DNA of 64,000 nt from an uncultured Desulfobacterales bacterium (GCA_937915545.1 CALGIJ010000019.1:310001-374000), one strand, 5' to 3'; shown: positions 1-11,065, numbered from the stretch's first letter. Numbers and translations: made by a program. The notes: a model not told the origin generated them from the sequence alone.

Positions 1-2
1 CG

Positions 3-1898
3 CGTTATATGCGGCTGATGGAGATCGTTCCCTGCGCCGAGACCGACCCGGCGGCGGTGGAGATGATGGCCGGCTTCATGAGCAAGCGGCTCGGCAAGGG
101 CATCGTCTACGCCAAGGACACCACCAACTTCATCGCCAACCGCATTGGCACCTATGCCATCTACAAGGGTATCGAACACATGGTCGCCCTGGGCATGACC
201 GTCGAGGAGGTCGACTCCGTCGCCGGCCCGGCCACCGCCCGCCCGAAGAGTGCCGCCTTCCGCACCGCCGATCTGGTGGGCCTCGATACCCTTGGCCATG
301 TCGGCACCAACTCCTACGAGCTGCTGCCTGACGACGAGGAACGCCATGTCTTCAAGATGCCCGACTTCATGAAAAAGATGATCGACGGCGGGTTGCTCGG
401 CAACAAGAGCGGCGGCGGCTTCTATAAGAAGGAGACGGTCGGCGGCAAGAAGAACCTCTTCTATTACGATTACAGCAGCGGCGACTACAAGCCCCTGGCC
501 AAGCCGAAGTTCGCCTCGGTACAGAACGTCAAGCAGGTCGACAGCCCCGGCCAGAAGGTGAAGATGGTCGTTGCCGGCAGCGACAAAGGCGCCGAGTTCG
601 CCTGGAAGAGCATTCGCGACACCCTCATCTATGCGGTCAACCGCATCCCCGAGATCGCCGACGACATCGTCAACGTCGACAACGCCATGCGCTGGGGCTT
701 CAACTGGGAGATCGGCCCCTTCGAGATGTTCGACGCCATCGGCGTCGCCGACTTCGTCGCCCGCGCCGCAAAGGATGGGGTCAAGGTGCCGGCCTGCCTC
801 AAGGAGATCACCTCCTTCTACCGCTTCAACGAAGCGGGGGGCAAGGAGTACTACGACCTGCTCGACAAGAGCTACAAGGCGGTGCCGGTCAAGCCCGGCG
901 AAGTGCGCCTGGAGATCCTCAAGAAGGCGGGCAAGGTGGTGGAGAAGAACGCCTCCAGCTCCATCCTCGACCTTGGTGACGGCGTCTTCTGCTTCCAGTT
1001 CCACTCGAAGATGAACTCCATCAGCGGCGACATCCTCGCCATGACCCACAAGGCCATCAAGCGCGCCGAGGAAGAGGGCGTCGGCCTGGTCATCGGCAAC
1101 CAGGGGGTTAATTTCTCGGTGGGTGCCAACCTGATGATGCTCGCCGTGGCCATGGCCGAGGGTGCCTATGACGACGTGCACATGGTGCTCAAGGCCTTCC
1201 AGAAGGCGACCATGGCGGTGAAATACGCCAAGGTGCCAGTGGTGGCGGCGCCCTTTGCCATGGCGCTGGGCGGCGGCGCCGAGTTCTGCCTCCATGCCGA
1301 TGCCATCAATGCCTACGCCGAGACCTATATGGGCCTGGTGGAGATCGGCGTCGGCCTGCTCCCCGGCGGTGGCGGCACCAAGGAAATGTCGCTGCGCGCC
1401 ATCCAGCTGGCGCAGCAGTTCAACACCGACCCGCAGCCCTTTATCATCAAGAACTTCCAGCAGATCGCCATGGCCAAGGTGTCGATGGGTGCCGCTGAGC
1501 TCTTCCCCATGGGCTATATGCGCAACGGCGACGCCATCAGCATGGACATAGACCGCCTCATCGGCGACGCCAAGCAGAAAGTGCTCGCCCTGGCGGTCAA
1601 CTACCGCCCGAAGCAGCCGGCGGTCGACCTGCCGGCGCCCGGCCGGGGCACCGCCGCGGCCATCAAGAGCCAGCTGTGGAACATGCAGATGGGCAACTTC
1701 ATCACCGCCTACGAGGCGGAGATGGGCGGCATCATCGCCTCGGTGATGTGCGGCGGCGATGTCAACCCCGGCACCCTGATCAGCGAGGACTACCTGCTGC
1801 AGCTCGAGCGTGAGGGCTTCCTCAAGCTGTGCGGCAACAAGAAGACCGCCGAGCGCATCCAGCATATGCTCAAGACCGGCAAACCGCTGCGTAATTGA
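3..1898 (+). CDS. fadN: 3-hydroxyacyl-CoA dehydrogenase / enoyl-CoA hydratase fusion, FadN type (5' partial)
   Basis: Multifunctional beta-oxidation enzyme: hydrates 2-enoyl-CoA and oxidises 3-hydroxyacyl-CoA with NAD. The reading frame is open to the window edge and enters at RYMRLMEIVP, the family motif just after the Rossmann domain, so the NAD-binding part lies outside. About residues 1-300 of the visible part are the dehydrogenase C-terminal domains. About 310-520 form a crotonase domain with the oxyanion segments FSVGANL and GGGAEFCLHAD and the glutamate in GLVEIGVGLLPGGGGT. Dehydrogenase first and hydratase second is the Bacillus FadN arrangement, opposite to E. coli FadB. The thiolase starts 28 bases after the stop, so the two are surely one operon. 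The ATG at base 9 is internal, not the true start. Confidence 0.93.
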   Translation, partial: RYMRLMEIVPCAETDPAAVEMMAGFMSKRLGKGIVYAKDTTNFIANRIGTYAIYKGIEHMVALGMTVEEVDSVAGPATARPKSAAFRTADLVGLDTLGHVGTNSYELLPDDEERHVFKMPDFMKKMIDGGLLGNKSGGGFYKKETVGGKKNLFYYDYSSGDYKPLAKPKFASVQNVKQVDSPGQKVKMVVAGSDKGAEFAWKSIRDTLIYAVNRIPEIADDIVNVDNAMRWGFNWEIGPFEMFDAIGVADFVARAAKDGVKVPACLKEITSFYRFNEAGGKEYYDLLDKSYKAVPVKPGEVRLEILKKAGKVVEKNASSSILDLGDGVFCFQFHSKMNSISGDILAMTHKAIKRAEEEGVGLVIGNQGVNFSVGANLMMLAVAMAEGAYDDVHMVLKAFQKATMAVKYAKVPVVAAPFAMALGGGAEFCLHADAINAYAETYMGLVEIGVGLLPGGGGTKEMSLRAIQLAQQFNTDPQPFIIKNFQQIAMAKVSMGAAELFPMGYMRNGDAISMDIDRLIGDAKQKVLALAVNYRPKQPAVDLPAPGRGTAAAIKSQLWNMQMGNFITAYEAEMGGIIASVMCGGDVNPGTLISEDYLLQLEREGFLKLCGNKKTAERIQHMLKTGKPLRN

Positions 1899-1926
1899 CA
1901 CGCATTACCCATAAGGGAGAACCGAT

Positions 1927-3099
1927 ATGAAAAAAGCGTATATTCTTGCAAGCTACCGTACTCCCGGTTGCCGGGCCAACAAGGGCAAGTTGAAGGACAT
2001 GCGGCCGGACGACCTGGCGGCCCTGGCCATCAAAGGACTGGTGGAGCGCACCGGCGTCGATGCCATGACCATTGAAGATGTCTACCTCGGCTGCGCCTTT
2101 CCCGAGGCCGAGCAGGGTATGAACGTTGGCCGGGTGGCGGCGATGAAAGCGGGCCTGCCGGTGGAAGTGGCCGGACAGACCGTCAATCGCTTCTGCTCCT
2201 CCGGCCTGCAGACCATTGCCATGGCCGCCGAGCGGGTGATGTGCGGCTTCGCCGACTGCATCATCGCCGGCGGTGTCGAGTCGATGTCCTGCGTGCCCAT
2301 GGGCGGCCTCAAGTACAGCGCCAACCCGGGTATGATGGTCAACTGGCCGGAGGCCTTCGCCTCCATGGGCGTCACCGCCGAGCTGGTCGCCGAGCGTTAC
2401 GGCATCGACCGCCTGGCCATGGACAACTTCGCCGTCGCCAGCAACGCCAAGGCGGCAGCCGCCATCGCCGCCGGCCGCTTTACCGACGAGATCATCCCGG
2501 TGGAGATCGAGAAAACAGCCATTGTCGGCGGCAAGGTCAAGCGCACCAAGGAACTGGTGACGGTCGACGACGGCGTCCGCGAGGGCACCACCCTGGAGAG
2601 CCTGGCCAAGGTCAAGCCGGCCTTTAAGGTCGGCGGGCCGGTCACTGCCGGCAACTCCTCGCAGCTCACCGACGGAGCCGCTGTATCGATGGTGGTTTCC
2701 GAGGACTATCTGGAGCGAATCGGCAAGACCCCCATGGCCCGCTTCCTCTCCTTCGCCGTCAAGGGCTGTGCCCCGGAAGTGATGGGCATCGGGCCGATCC
2801 ATGCCATTCCCGCCGCCCTTAAGCTGGCCGGGCTGAAGCAGGAGGATCTGCAGCTGATCGAGCTCAACGAGGCCTTTGCCGCCCAGGCCCTGGCGGTGAT
2901 CAAGACCCTGGGGCTCAACCCCGAGATCATCAACGTCAACGGTGGGGCCATCGCCCTCGGCCATCCCCTGGGCTGCACCGGGGCCAAGCTCACCGCCACC
3001 CTGCTCCACGAGATGGGGCGCCGCAAGCTGCGCTATGGCATGGTCTCCATGTGCATCGGTGGCGGCATGGGCGCCGCCGGCATCTTCGAACGACTGTAG
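1927..3099 (+). CDS. fadA: acetyl-CoA C-acyltransferase (3-ketoacyl-CoA thiolase)
   Basis: Thiolytic cleavage of 3-ketoacyl-CoA to acetyl-CoA and a shortened acyl-CoA, the last step of beta-oxidation. The 390-residue length is standard for the family. The nucleophilic cysteine is Cys90 in NRFCSSGLQT. The C-terminal signature GGAIALGHPLGCTGAK supplies the catalytic histidine, and MCIGGGMGAAG near the end supplies the second active-site cysteine. A good ribosome binding site (AAGGGAGA) precedes the ATG. The gene sits between fadN and fadE in the order fadN-fadA-fadE, as in the Bacillus fad operon. I see no missing catalytic residues. Confidence 0.96.
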   Translation: MKKAYILASYRTPGCRANKGKLKDMRPDDLAALAIKGLVERTGVDAMTIEDVYLGCAFPEAEQGMNVGRVAAMKAGLPVEVAGQTVNRFCSSGLQTIAMAAERVMCGFADCIIAGGVESMSCVPMGGLKYSANPGMMVNWPEAFASMGVTAELVAERYGIDRLAMDNFAVASNAKAAAAIAAGRFTDEIIPVEIEKTAIVGGKVKRTKELVTVDDGVREGTTLESLAKVKPAFKVGGPVTAGNSSQLTDGAAVSMVVSEDYLERIGKTPMARFLSFAVKGCAPEVMGIGPIHAIPAALKLAGLKQEDLQLIELNEAFAAQALAVIKTLGLNPEIINVNGGAIALGHPLGCTGAKLTATLLHEMGRRKLRYGMVSMCIGGGMGAAGIFERL

Positions 3100-3135
3100 A
3101 CAACGACAACTTCACCAACCCGCGAGGTAACGATA

Positions 3136-4914
<1,779 letters not shown>

Positions 4915-4923
4915 TCCCCCGTT

Positions 4924-4966
4924 CCCCTGTGGCCGGCGCCCCCGCAGCGGGTGCCGGCCACAGGGG
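4924..4966 (+). terminator. strong GC hairpin ending the fadNAE operon
   Basis: Seventeen-base arms (4924-4940 and 4950-4966) pair with only one G-U wobble around a 9-base loop. The downstream tract is C/T-rich (CCCTTCCCCTATTT) rather than a pure T run, so termination efficiency is uncertain. It separates fadE from the next gene and rules out the upstream GTG at 4929 as a start. Confidence 0.75.
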
Positions 4967-4985
4967 CCCTTCCCCTATTTCTGCC

Positions 4986-5933
4986 ATGAGCGGTCTCGTT
5001 CAGCATACAGTCGACACCCCCTACATGGTCGGTGCGGTGCACTGCTACTCGGCGGAACTCGCCGGGGAACTGGTGCTGTTCGACACCGGACCGCCGACGG
5101 AAGAGGCACGCCGCTACCTACGCCGGAACCTCGACCTGGCGCGGCTGCGTCATGTCGTGGTCACCCACTGCCATATCGACCACTATGGGCTCGCTTCCTG
5201 GCTGGAGGAGGAGACCGAGGCGGTGGTGTACCTGCCTTACCGCGACTGTCTCAAGATCGAGACCCACGAACAGCGCCTGGGCGACCTCGAACAACTCCTC
5301 GCCGGCCTGAATTTCAGGGCTGAGGCCCTGGCCGAGCTGCGTCGCATCTTCAGCAGCGGGGCGCTTTTTCCCACCTTCCCGAAGCGATACCGGGCGGTGG
5401 AGGAGGATCTCCCCGCCGCTCTCGGCATAGAGGCCATCCCCTGCCCCGGCCACTCGCAGAGCGATATGGTCTACAAGGGCGAGGGCTGGGCGGTTACCGG
5501 CGACACTCTGCTGCGCGGTATCTTTCAGGTGCCGCTGCTCGACGTCGACCTCGAAAAGGGCGGCCGTTTCAATACCTACCAGGCCTACTGCGGGACCATC
5601 GAGAAGCTCGCCGCGCTGAGCGGCCTGCACATTCTCCCCGGCCACCGCCAGCGGGTCGAGGGTGTTGAGGAGACGCTGCTCTTCTACATCACCAAGCTCC
5701 TGCAGCGCGTCGAAAGCCTCAAGTCGTGCGAGGCGGAGGACAACCTCATGGTCCTACTGCAGCGGCTCCTCGGCGACGCGGTGCGGGATGTCTTCACCCT
5801 GTTTCTCAAGGCATCGGAGGTGGTCTTCATGCAGGATCTCCTCCGTCAGCCGCAGCTCCTGCGCCAGGCGCTGACCAATATCGGCCTCTTCGCCCGTGTC
5901 GAAGACCTCTTCCACAGCGCCGTGGGGCGCTGA
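4986..5933 (+). CDS. metallo-beta-lactamase-fold hydrolase
   Basis: A 315-residue zinc hydrolase of the glyoxalase II/lactonase superfamily. The metal motif is THCHIDHYG (HxHxDH), with further ligands in PGHSQSD, GDTLLRG and LPGHRQRV. The C-terminal third is helical and of unknown role. Substrate is unknown; the operon suggests a thioester or lactone linked to acyl-CoA metabolism, which is inference. The ATG at 4986 is chosen because an in-frame GTG at 4929 lies inside the terminator hairpin. No clear Shine-Dalgarno is visible. The next gene starts 10 bases after the stop, so it heads a four-gene unit with the enoate reductase, acyl-CoA dehydrogenase and ferredoxin protein. Confidence 0.85.
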   Translation: MSGLVQHTVDTPYMVGAVHCYSAELAGELVLFDTGPPTEEARRYLRRNLDLARLRHVVVTHCHIDHYGLASWLEEETEAVVYLPYRDCLKIETHEQRLGDLEQLLAGLNFRAEALAELRRIFSSGALFPTFPKRYRAVEEDLPAALGIEAIPCPGHSQSDMVYKGEGWAVTGDTLLRGIFQVPLLDVDLEKGGRFNTYQAYCGTIEKLAALSGLHILPGHRQRVEGVEETLLFYITKLLQRVESLKSCEAEDNLMVLLQRLLGDAVRDVFTLFLKASEVVFMQDLLRQPQLLRQALTNIGLFARVEDLFHSAVGR

Positions 5934-5943
5934 AGGAGCATCC

Positions 5944-7953
5944 ATGTCTTCTCCCGACATCCTCTTCGCCCCCATCGCCATCGGTTCGGTGATCGTCAAG
6001 AACCGCATCTTCATGCCGGCGATGCACCTCAATATGTGCCGCAACCATCAGATCAGCGAGCGGCTCATCGAGTTCTACCGCGAGCGCGCCCTGGGCGGTG
6101 CCGGGCTGATCAGCGTCGGCTACGCCACCGTCGACGAGGTCTCCGGCACTCCCGCCAACATCGGCGCCCATAGCGACGAGTTCCTGCCCGGCTTGACCAA
6201 CCTGGCCCGCGCCATCCACGACGGAGGGGCCCGGGCGACGGTGCAGCTTAACCACGCCGGGCGCTACAATTCGTCGATGTTTCTCGGCGGACGAAAGCCG
6301 GTGGCGCCCTCGGCGGTAGCCAGCCGGCTGACCCGCGAGATCCCCGAGGAGCTGAGCATCGCCGGTATCGAGGCCACCGTGCGCCGCTTCGCCGAGGCGG
6401 CCGGGCGGGTACGTCAGGCGGGTTTCGACATGGTGGAGATCCTCGCTGGAACCGGCTACCTGATCAGCGAGTTCCTCTCGCCGCTGACCAACAAGCGCAG
6501 TGACGAGTATGGCGGCGATCTTGCCAACCGCATGCGCTTCGGCCTCGAGGTGATCGACGCCGTGCGCCGCGAGGTGGGCGCCGACTTCCCCATCATGGTG
6601 CGCCTCAACGGCAACGACTTCATGTCCGGCGGCATCGGGCCCGACGAGCAGCTGGCCTTCGCCGAGAAGCTGGCCGCGGCCGGGGTTGACGCCCTGTGCG
6701 TCAATGTCGGCTGGCACGAGGCCCAGGTGCCGCAGATCGTCACCCAGGTGCCGCGTGGCGTCTTCGCCTACCTCGCCCGCGACATCAGGCGGCGGGTGGA
6801 GGTCCCGGTCATCGCCAGCCATCGCATCAACGACCCCAAGGTGGCGCGGCTGCTCCTCGAGGAAGGCTTCTGCGACATGGTGGCCATCGGCCGCGCTCTC
6901 ATCGCCGACCCCTATTTTCCCGAGAAGGCGCGCGGCGGCCGCGAGCAGGAGATTGTCCACTGTGTGGCCTGCGGCCAGGGCTGTTTCGACCATCTCTTCA
7001 AGATGAAGCCGGTGGAATGCCTGTGCAACCCGCGGGCCGGCCACGAGTGCGAAGAGCGGGTCGACAAGGTCGCCAGCCCCAAAAAGGTGATGGTGGTAGG
7101 TGGCGGGGCGGCGGGCATGGCGGCGGCCATCGCCGCCGCCGAGCGTGGCCACCAGGTGACCCTCTACGAACGTGACCTGCGTCTCGGCGGTCAGCTTCAC
7201 CTCGCCGGGGCGCCTCCGGGGCGCAGCGAGTTCCGGCTCCTCGCCGACGACCTCGCCAGGCGGGTGGCGGCCTGCGGGGTGCGGGTGGTATTGGCCACGG
7301 CGGTCGATGGCGGCCTGCTCGCCGCCGAACGGCCAGAGGTGGTGATCGATGCCTGCGGCGGTGTGCCGGTCACGCCGCCCCTGCCTGGGGTCGACGGCCC
7401 GCAGGTGGTGCAGGCCTGGGACGTCCTGGCCGGGAAGGTTGCCGTGGGTCGGCGGGTGACCGTCATCGGCGGCAACGCGGTGGGGGTGGAGACGGCTCTG
7501 TTCCTCGCCGAGATCGGCACGCTGTCCGGCGAAGAGCTCAAGTTTCTCCTCGTCAACAATGCCGTCGCTCCCGAGAAGCTCTACCAGCTGGCGACCAGCG
7601 GCAGCAAGGAGGTGACTCTGGTGGAAATGGCCGACAACCTTGGCGTCAACTTCGGCAAGTCGACCCGCTGGGGCATGCTCCAGGACCTCGGCCGCACCGG
7701 GATCCGCGCCCTGACCGGCACCAGGGTCGTGGGGATCGGCGCCGCCGCTGTCGTTGTCGAACGGCAGGGCGAGCGCTGTGAGATCGAGGCCGACACGGTG
7801 GTGCTGGCGGTGGGCACCCGCTCGGCACCCTCGCTGCGGCAGGCGGCGGAGGAACTGGGGATAGGGTACGAGGCGGCGGGGGATGTACTGCAGCCGGCAA
7901 CGGTGTTCGAAGCCACCCATCAGGGCCACAAGGTCGGCAGGGCCATCGCCTGA
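5944..7953 (+). CDS. NADH:flavin oxidoreductase, 2,4-dienoyl-CoA reductase / BaiH-like enoate reductase
   Basis: A 669-residue old-yellow-enzyme fusion. An FMN TIM barrel (about 1-330) has active-site-like Tyr in GTGYLISEF and His in NVGWHEAQVP. A 4Fe-4S ligand set CVACGQGC...C lies near residues 339-358. A FAD/NAD(P) domain with GGGAAGMAAAIAAAERG occupies about 385-669. Such enzymes reduce activated C=C bonds such as dienoyl- or enoyl-CoA. It resembles the E. coli FadH layout but is clearly more divergent than the second copy at 21537, for example in the region between the two nucleotide-binding motifs, so its substrate is open. AAGGAG precedes the ATG; the longer in-frame start at 5896 would overlap the hydrolase. 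Confidence 0.9.
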   Translation: MSSPDILFAPIAIGSVIVKNRIFMPAMHLNMCRNHQISERLIEFYRERALGGAGLISVGYATVDEVSGTPANIGAHSDEFLPGLTNLARAIHDGGARATVQLNHAGRYNSSMFLGGRKPVAPSAVASRLTREIPEELSIAGIEATVRRFAEAAGRVRQAGFDMVEILAGTGYLISEFLSPLTNKRSDEYGGDLANRMRFGLEVIDAVRREVGADFPIMVRLNGNDFMSGGIGPDEQLAFAEKLAAAGVDALCVNVGWHEAQVPQIVTQVPRGVFAYLARDIRRRVEVPVIASHRINDPKVARLLLEEGFCDMVAIGRALIADPYFPEKARGGREQEIVHCVACGQGCFDHLFKMKPVECLCNPRAGHECEERVDKVASPKKVMVVGGGAAGMAAAIAAAERGHQVTLYERDLRLGGQLHLAGAPPGRSEFRLLADDLARRVAACGVRVVLATAVDGGLLAAERPEVVIDACGGVPVTPPLPGVDGPQVVQAWDVLAGKVAVGRRVTVIGGNAVGVETALFLAEIGTLSGEELKFLLVNNAVAPEKLYQLATSGSKEVTLVEMADNLGVNFGKSTRWGMLQDLGRTGIRALTGTRVVGIGAAAVVVERQGERCEIEADTVVLAVGTRSAPSLRQAAEELGIGYEAAGDVLQPATVFEATHQGHKVGRAIA

Positions 7954-7987
7954 TTGGCCGATAACGAACGATAACAGGGGGATGTCC

Positions 7988-9688
7988 ATGCAACTGCTCA
8001 ACCCGAAGAACTACAGCCGCGTCTTCTGCGACGAAGAAACCCACCGTCTGGTGTTGAAAACCATCGACTTTTTCGAGACCAAGGGCTTGGCGCGCATCAA
8101 GGCCGACGACCAGGCCATGGTGTGGTACGAGGATTTCCTCACTTTCATCAAGGAGGAGAAAGTCTTCGCCCACTTCCTCACCCCTTCCGCCTACAGCGCC
8201 GGCGGCGGTCGCTGGGATATGTGGCGTATCAGCGAGTTCAACGAGGTTCTAGCATTTTATGGTCTGTGCTACTGGTACGCCTGGCAGGTGACCATCCTTG
8301 GCCTCGGGCCGATCTGGATGGGGGAGAACGAAGAGGTCAAGCGGCGCGCCGCCAAGCTCCTCGATGAAGGCGGGGTGTTCGCCTTCGGCCTCTCCGAGCG
8401 GACCCACGGCGCCGATCTCTACTCCACCGAGATGACCCTGGTGCCGCAGCCGGGGGGCGGCTACCTCGCCCGCGGCGCGAAGTACTATATCGGCAACGGC
8501 AATTGCGCCGCCCTGGTGTCGACCTTCGGCAAGATCGCCGGCAGTGGCGAGTACGTCTTCTTCGTCGTCGACCCGCGCCACGAGAAGTATCAATGCGTTA
8601 AAAAGATCGACACCTCCGGGGTGCGCCAGGCCTATGTCGCCGAATACCGCCTGGATGACTACCCGGTAGGCGAGGGGGATATCCTGTCGCGCGGCGACCA
8701 TGCCTGGAACTCCTCCCTGAATACCATCAACATCGGCAAGTTCGAGCTCGGCTGCGCCTCCATCGGCATCGCCACCCACTGCTTCTACGAGGCCCTCAAC
8801 CATGCCGCGGCAAGAAACCTCTATGGCCGCCAGGTCACCGATTTCCCCCATGTGCGCAAGCTGCTGGCGGAGAGCTACGTGCGGCTGATCGCCATGAAGC
8901 TGGTCGCTTACCGCTCCGCCGATTACCTGCGCGCCGCTGGCGACGACGACCGGCGCTACCTGCTCTTCAACCCCATCGTCAAGATGAAGGTCACCGGCCA
9001 GGGTGAGAAGGTGGTGGCCCTGCTGCATGAGATCATCGCCGCCAAGGGCTTCGAGCAGGACACCTATTTCGAGATGGCCATCCGCGATATCGGCATGCTG
9101 CCCAAGCTGGAGGGCACCGAGCATGTCAACATGGCGCTGATCATCAAGTTCGTGCGCAACTACTTCTTCGATCCGCAGCCCTACGAGGAGGTCGGGCAAA
9201 TGAGCCGTCCCGCCGACGACGGCTACCTCTTTACGCAGAAGACCGGCAAGCTGGCCTCGGTACGCTTCCCCGACTACCGCCTCGCCTACCGCGGGGTGGA
9301 CTCGCCCAACGTCAAGGTCTTCGCCGAGCAGGTCGCTTTGTTCCGCAGCCTTCTCATCACCGCCCCGCCGAGCCGCGAGCAGGCCGCCAATATCGACTAC
9401 ATGCTGGCAGCCGGCGAGCTCTTCACCCTGGCCGTCTACGCCCAGCTGGTGCTGGAGAACGCCAGACTCTACGGGGTTGACGGCGATATCGTCGAGCAGA
9501 TCTTCACCTTCCTCGTCAAGGATTTCTCGGCCCAGGCCTTGCGCATGATCATCGGCCAGGAGAACAGCCCGGCCCAGGAGGAGATCTTCCGCCAGATGCT
9601 GCGCAAACCGGTGGCGGACGACGAGGGCTGGCGGAGGGTCTGGGAGGTGGTTTTCGGCCACCGCGACCGCTACGTGATGAACGAGTAG
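7988..9688 (+). CDS. acyl-CoA dehydrogenase family protein (second copy)
   Basis: A 566-residue flavoprotein of the acyl-CoA dehydrogenase superfamily, distinct from FadE. Visible marks are FGLSERTHGADL (in place of the usual TEPxxGSD), YYIGNGN, and a likely catalytic glutamate in LPKLEGTEHVN. The sequence is divergent, so chain length or substrate specificity cannot be read. It lies between an enoate reductase and a ferredoxin-like protein, suggesting a dedicated acyl-CoA redox module. GGGGG at 7977-7981 is well spaced for the ATG at 7988; an ATG at 7982 abuts it and is less likely. The next gene follows after 22 bases. Confidence 0.88.
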   Translation: MQLLNPKNYSRVFCDEETHRLVLKTIDFFETKGLARIKADDQAMVWYEDFLTFIKEEKVFAHFLTPSAYSAGGGRWDMWRISEFNEVLAFYGLCYWYAWQVTILGLGPIWMGENEEVKRRAAKLLDEGGVFAFGLSERTHGADLYSTEMTLVPQPGGGYLARGAKYYIGNGNCAALVSTFGKIAGSGEYVFFVVDPRHEKYQCVKKIDTSGVRQAYVAEYRLDDYPVGEGDILSRGDHAWNSSLNTINIGKFELGCASIGIATHCFYEALNHAAARNLYGRQVTDFPHVRKLLAESYVRLIAMKLVAYRSADYLRAAGDDDRRYLLFNPIVKMKVTGQGEKVVALLHEIIAAKGFEQDTYFEMAIRDIGMLPKLEGTEHVNMALIIKFVRNYFFDPQPYEEVGQMSRPADDGYLFTQKTGKLASVRFPDYRLAYRGVDSPNVKVFAEQVALFRSLLITAPPSREQAANIDYMLAAGELFTLAVYAQLVLENARLYGVDGDIVEQIFTFLVKDFSAQALRMIIGQENSPAQEEIFRQMLRKPVADDEGWRRVWEVVFGHRDRYVMNE

Positions 9689-9710
9689 GAGCAGGGCAAG
9701 GAGGAACGCG

Positions 9711-10886
9711 ATGGGGCATCATGCACAGGGCCGCGAGGATATCGTCCCGCTTATCGACCGTCTCAACAAGTACCCCATCGGCCTGCCCGACAGCGACACG
9801 CTGCGTCGCATCCTCGCCATCCTCTTCTCCGAGGAGGAGGCATATATCGCCTCGCGTTTTCCGCTCACCGAGGCGACCCTTCCCGAGCTGGTCCGCGCCA
9901 CCGGCTGGGAAGGGGAGCGGCTGCGGGCGCGGCTCGAGACCATGGCCGACAAGGGCCTGGTCTTCGACTCCACCTACGGCGGCAAGACCTATTACCTGCT
10001 TCTTCCCGGGCTGATCGGCTTTTTCGAGCTGAGCTTCATGAAGCGCCGTCAGGACCTGCCGGTGGAGGAACTGGCGCAGCTCATGCACGACTACCTCTAT
10101 GGCGACCCCGATAAGAACATGGGGCAGGAGTTCTTCGGCGCCAAGACCCCTTTGACCCGTTCCCTGGTCTACGAGGAACACATCCCGGTCGACTCGCGGG
10201 CGGAGACCTACGAGCGGGCGCGGGAGATCGTCCGCGCCGCCAGCTACGGGGCGGTGGGCATGTGCTACTGCCGCCATAAGAAGGAGCATCTGCAACAGCG
10301 TTGCGACAAGGGCGCGCCGGTGGAAGGCATCTGCATCTCATTGGGCTCGGCGGCGCGCTTCATGGTGCGCCGTGGCTTCGCCGAAGAGCGCAGCCGCGAG
10401 GAGCTCCTGGCGGTACTCGATCGGGCGCGGGCGCTGCGCCTGACCCATGTTACCGACAATATCCGCAACAAGCCGTCGTTCATCTGCAACTGCTGCTCCT
10501 GCTGCTGCGAGCTGCTCGGCGGCGTGCGCCAGGGCTTTCCGCAAGGGGTGGCGCGGACCGGCTTCACCCTGCGCGTGGCGGCGGAGACCTGCAAAGGCTG
10601 TGGCCTGTGCGTCAAGGCCTGCAATGTCGACGCCCTGCAGCTCGTCGGCGAGGCCGGCCCAGGCCGGCAGGTCGAAGTACTGGCCGGGCACTGCCTCGGC
10701 TGCGGTGCCTGCATCGATGCCTGCCCGAGCAATTCGCTTTCCCTGCTGGCGGTCCCCGGGACTCCCGTGCCGCCGGCCGACAAACAGGCCTTGTTCAAGC
10801 AGATCCTGCGCGAGAAAGGGCGTCTGCTGCCCTTCGTTGGCCATGAGATCGGCAAAAGGCTGCGCCGCTTCGTCGGTCTGGGATAG
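9711..10886 (+). CDS. cysteine-rich 2[4Fe-4S] ferredoxin-domain protein
   Basis: A 391-residue cytoplasmic protein. About residues 1-100 look like a winged-helix-type region (LPELVRATGWEGERLRARLETM). Near 185-210 there are scattered cysteines (MCYCRHKK, RCDKG, GIC), and near 262 a dense cluster ICNCCSCCCELL. Two classical ferredoxin motifs follow: CKGCGLCVKAC and CLGCGACIDACP. It probably carries two 4Fe-4S clusters and may bind further metal. It is last in the hydrolase / enoate reductase / acyl-CoA dehydrogenase unit and is a reasonable electron carrier for them (inference). AAGGAGG lies upstream of the ATG. A terminator follows about 90 bases downstream. Confidence 0.85.
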   Translation: MGHHAQGREDIVPLIDRLNKYPIGLPDSDTLRRILAILFSEEEAYIASRFPLTEATLPELVRATGWEGERLRARLETMADKGLVFDSTYGGKTYYLLLPGLIGFFELSFMKRRQDLPVEELAQLMHDYLYGDPDKNMGQEFFGAKTPLTRSLVYEEHIPVDSRAETYERAREIVRAASYGAVGMCYCRHKKEHLQQRCDKGAPVEGICISLGSAARFMVRRGFAEERSREELLAVLDRARALRLTHVTDNIRNKPSFICNCCSCCCELLGGVRQGFPQGVARTGFTLRVAAETCKGCGLCVKACNVDALQLVGEAGPGRQVEVLAGHCLGCGACIDACPSNSLSLLAVPGTPVPPADKQALFKQILREKGRLLPFVGHEIGKRLRRFVGLG

Positions 10887-10972
10887 AAAGGAGAGACCCC
10901 CACAGCGGTGCTGCGGCCGGGACGGGGGAGAAAGAATAGGGTGGGGGCAGGCTTGTTTCCCCGCCTTGGCGT

Positions 10973-11015
10973 GGCGCCTCGGACTTCGCGACGGTCCGAG
11001 GCGCCCGTTTTCTTT
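10973..11015 (+). terminator. Rho-independent terminator after the ferredoxin gene
   Basis: Perfect 12-base arms GGCGCCTCGGAC (10973-10984) and GTCCGAGGCGCC (10994-11005), followed by CGTTTTCTTT. Confidence 0.88.
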
Positions 11016-11065
11016 CGGGAGCATGGCAAGGATTGAGAACACACGGCAGGCGGGAAAAAATTGCC

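Noticed and set aside
4929..4985. GTG start for the MBL hydrolase giving 19 extra residues
   Set aside because: The codon lies inside the terminator hairpin and the added residues are low-complexity Ala/Gly/Pro.
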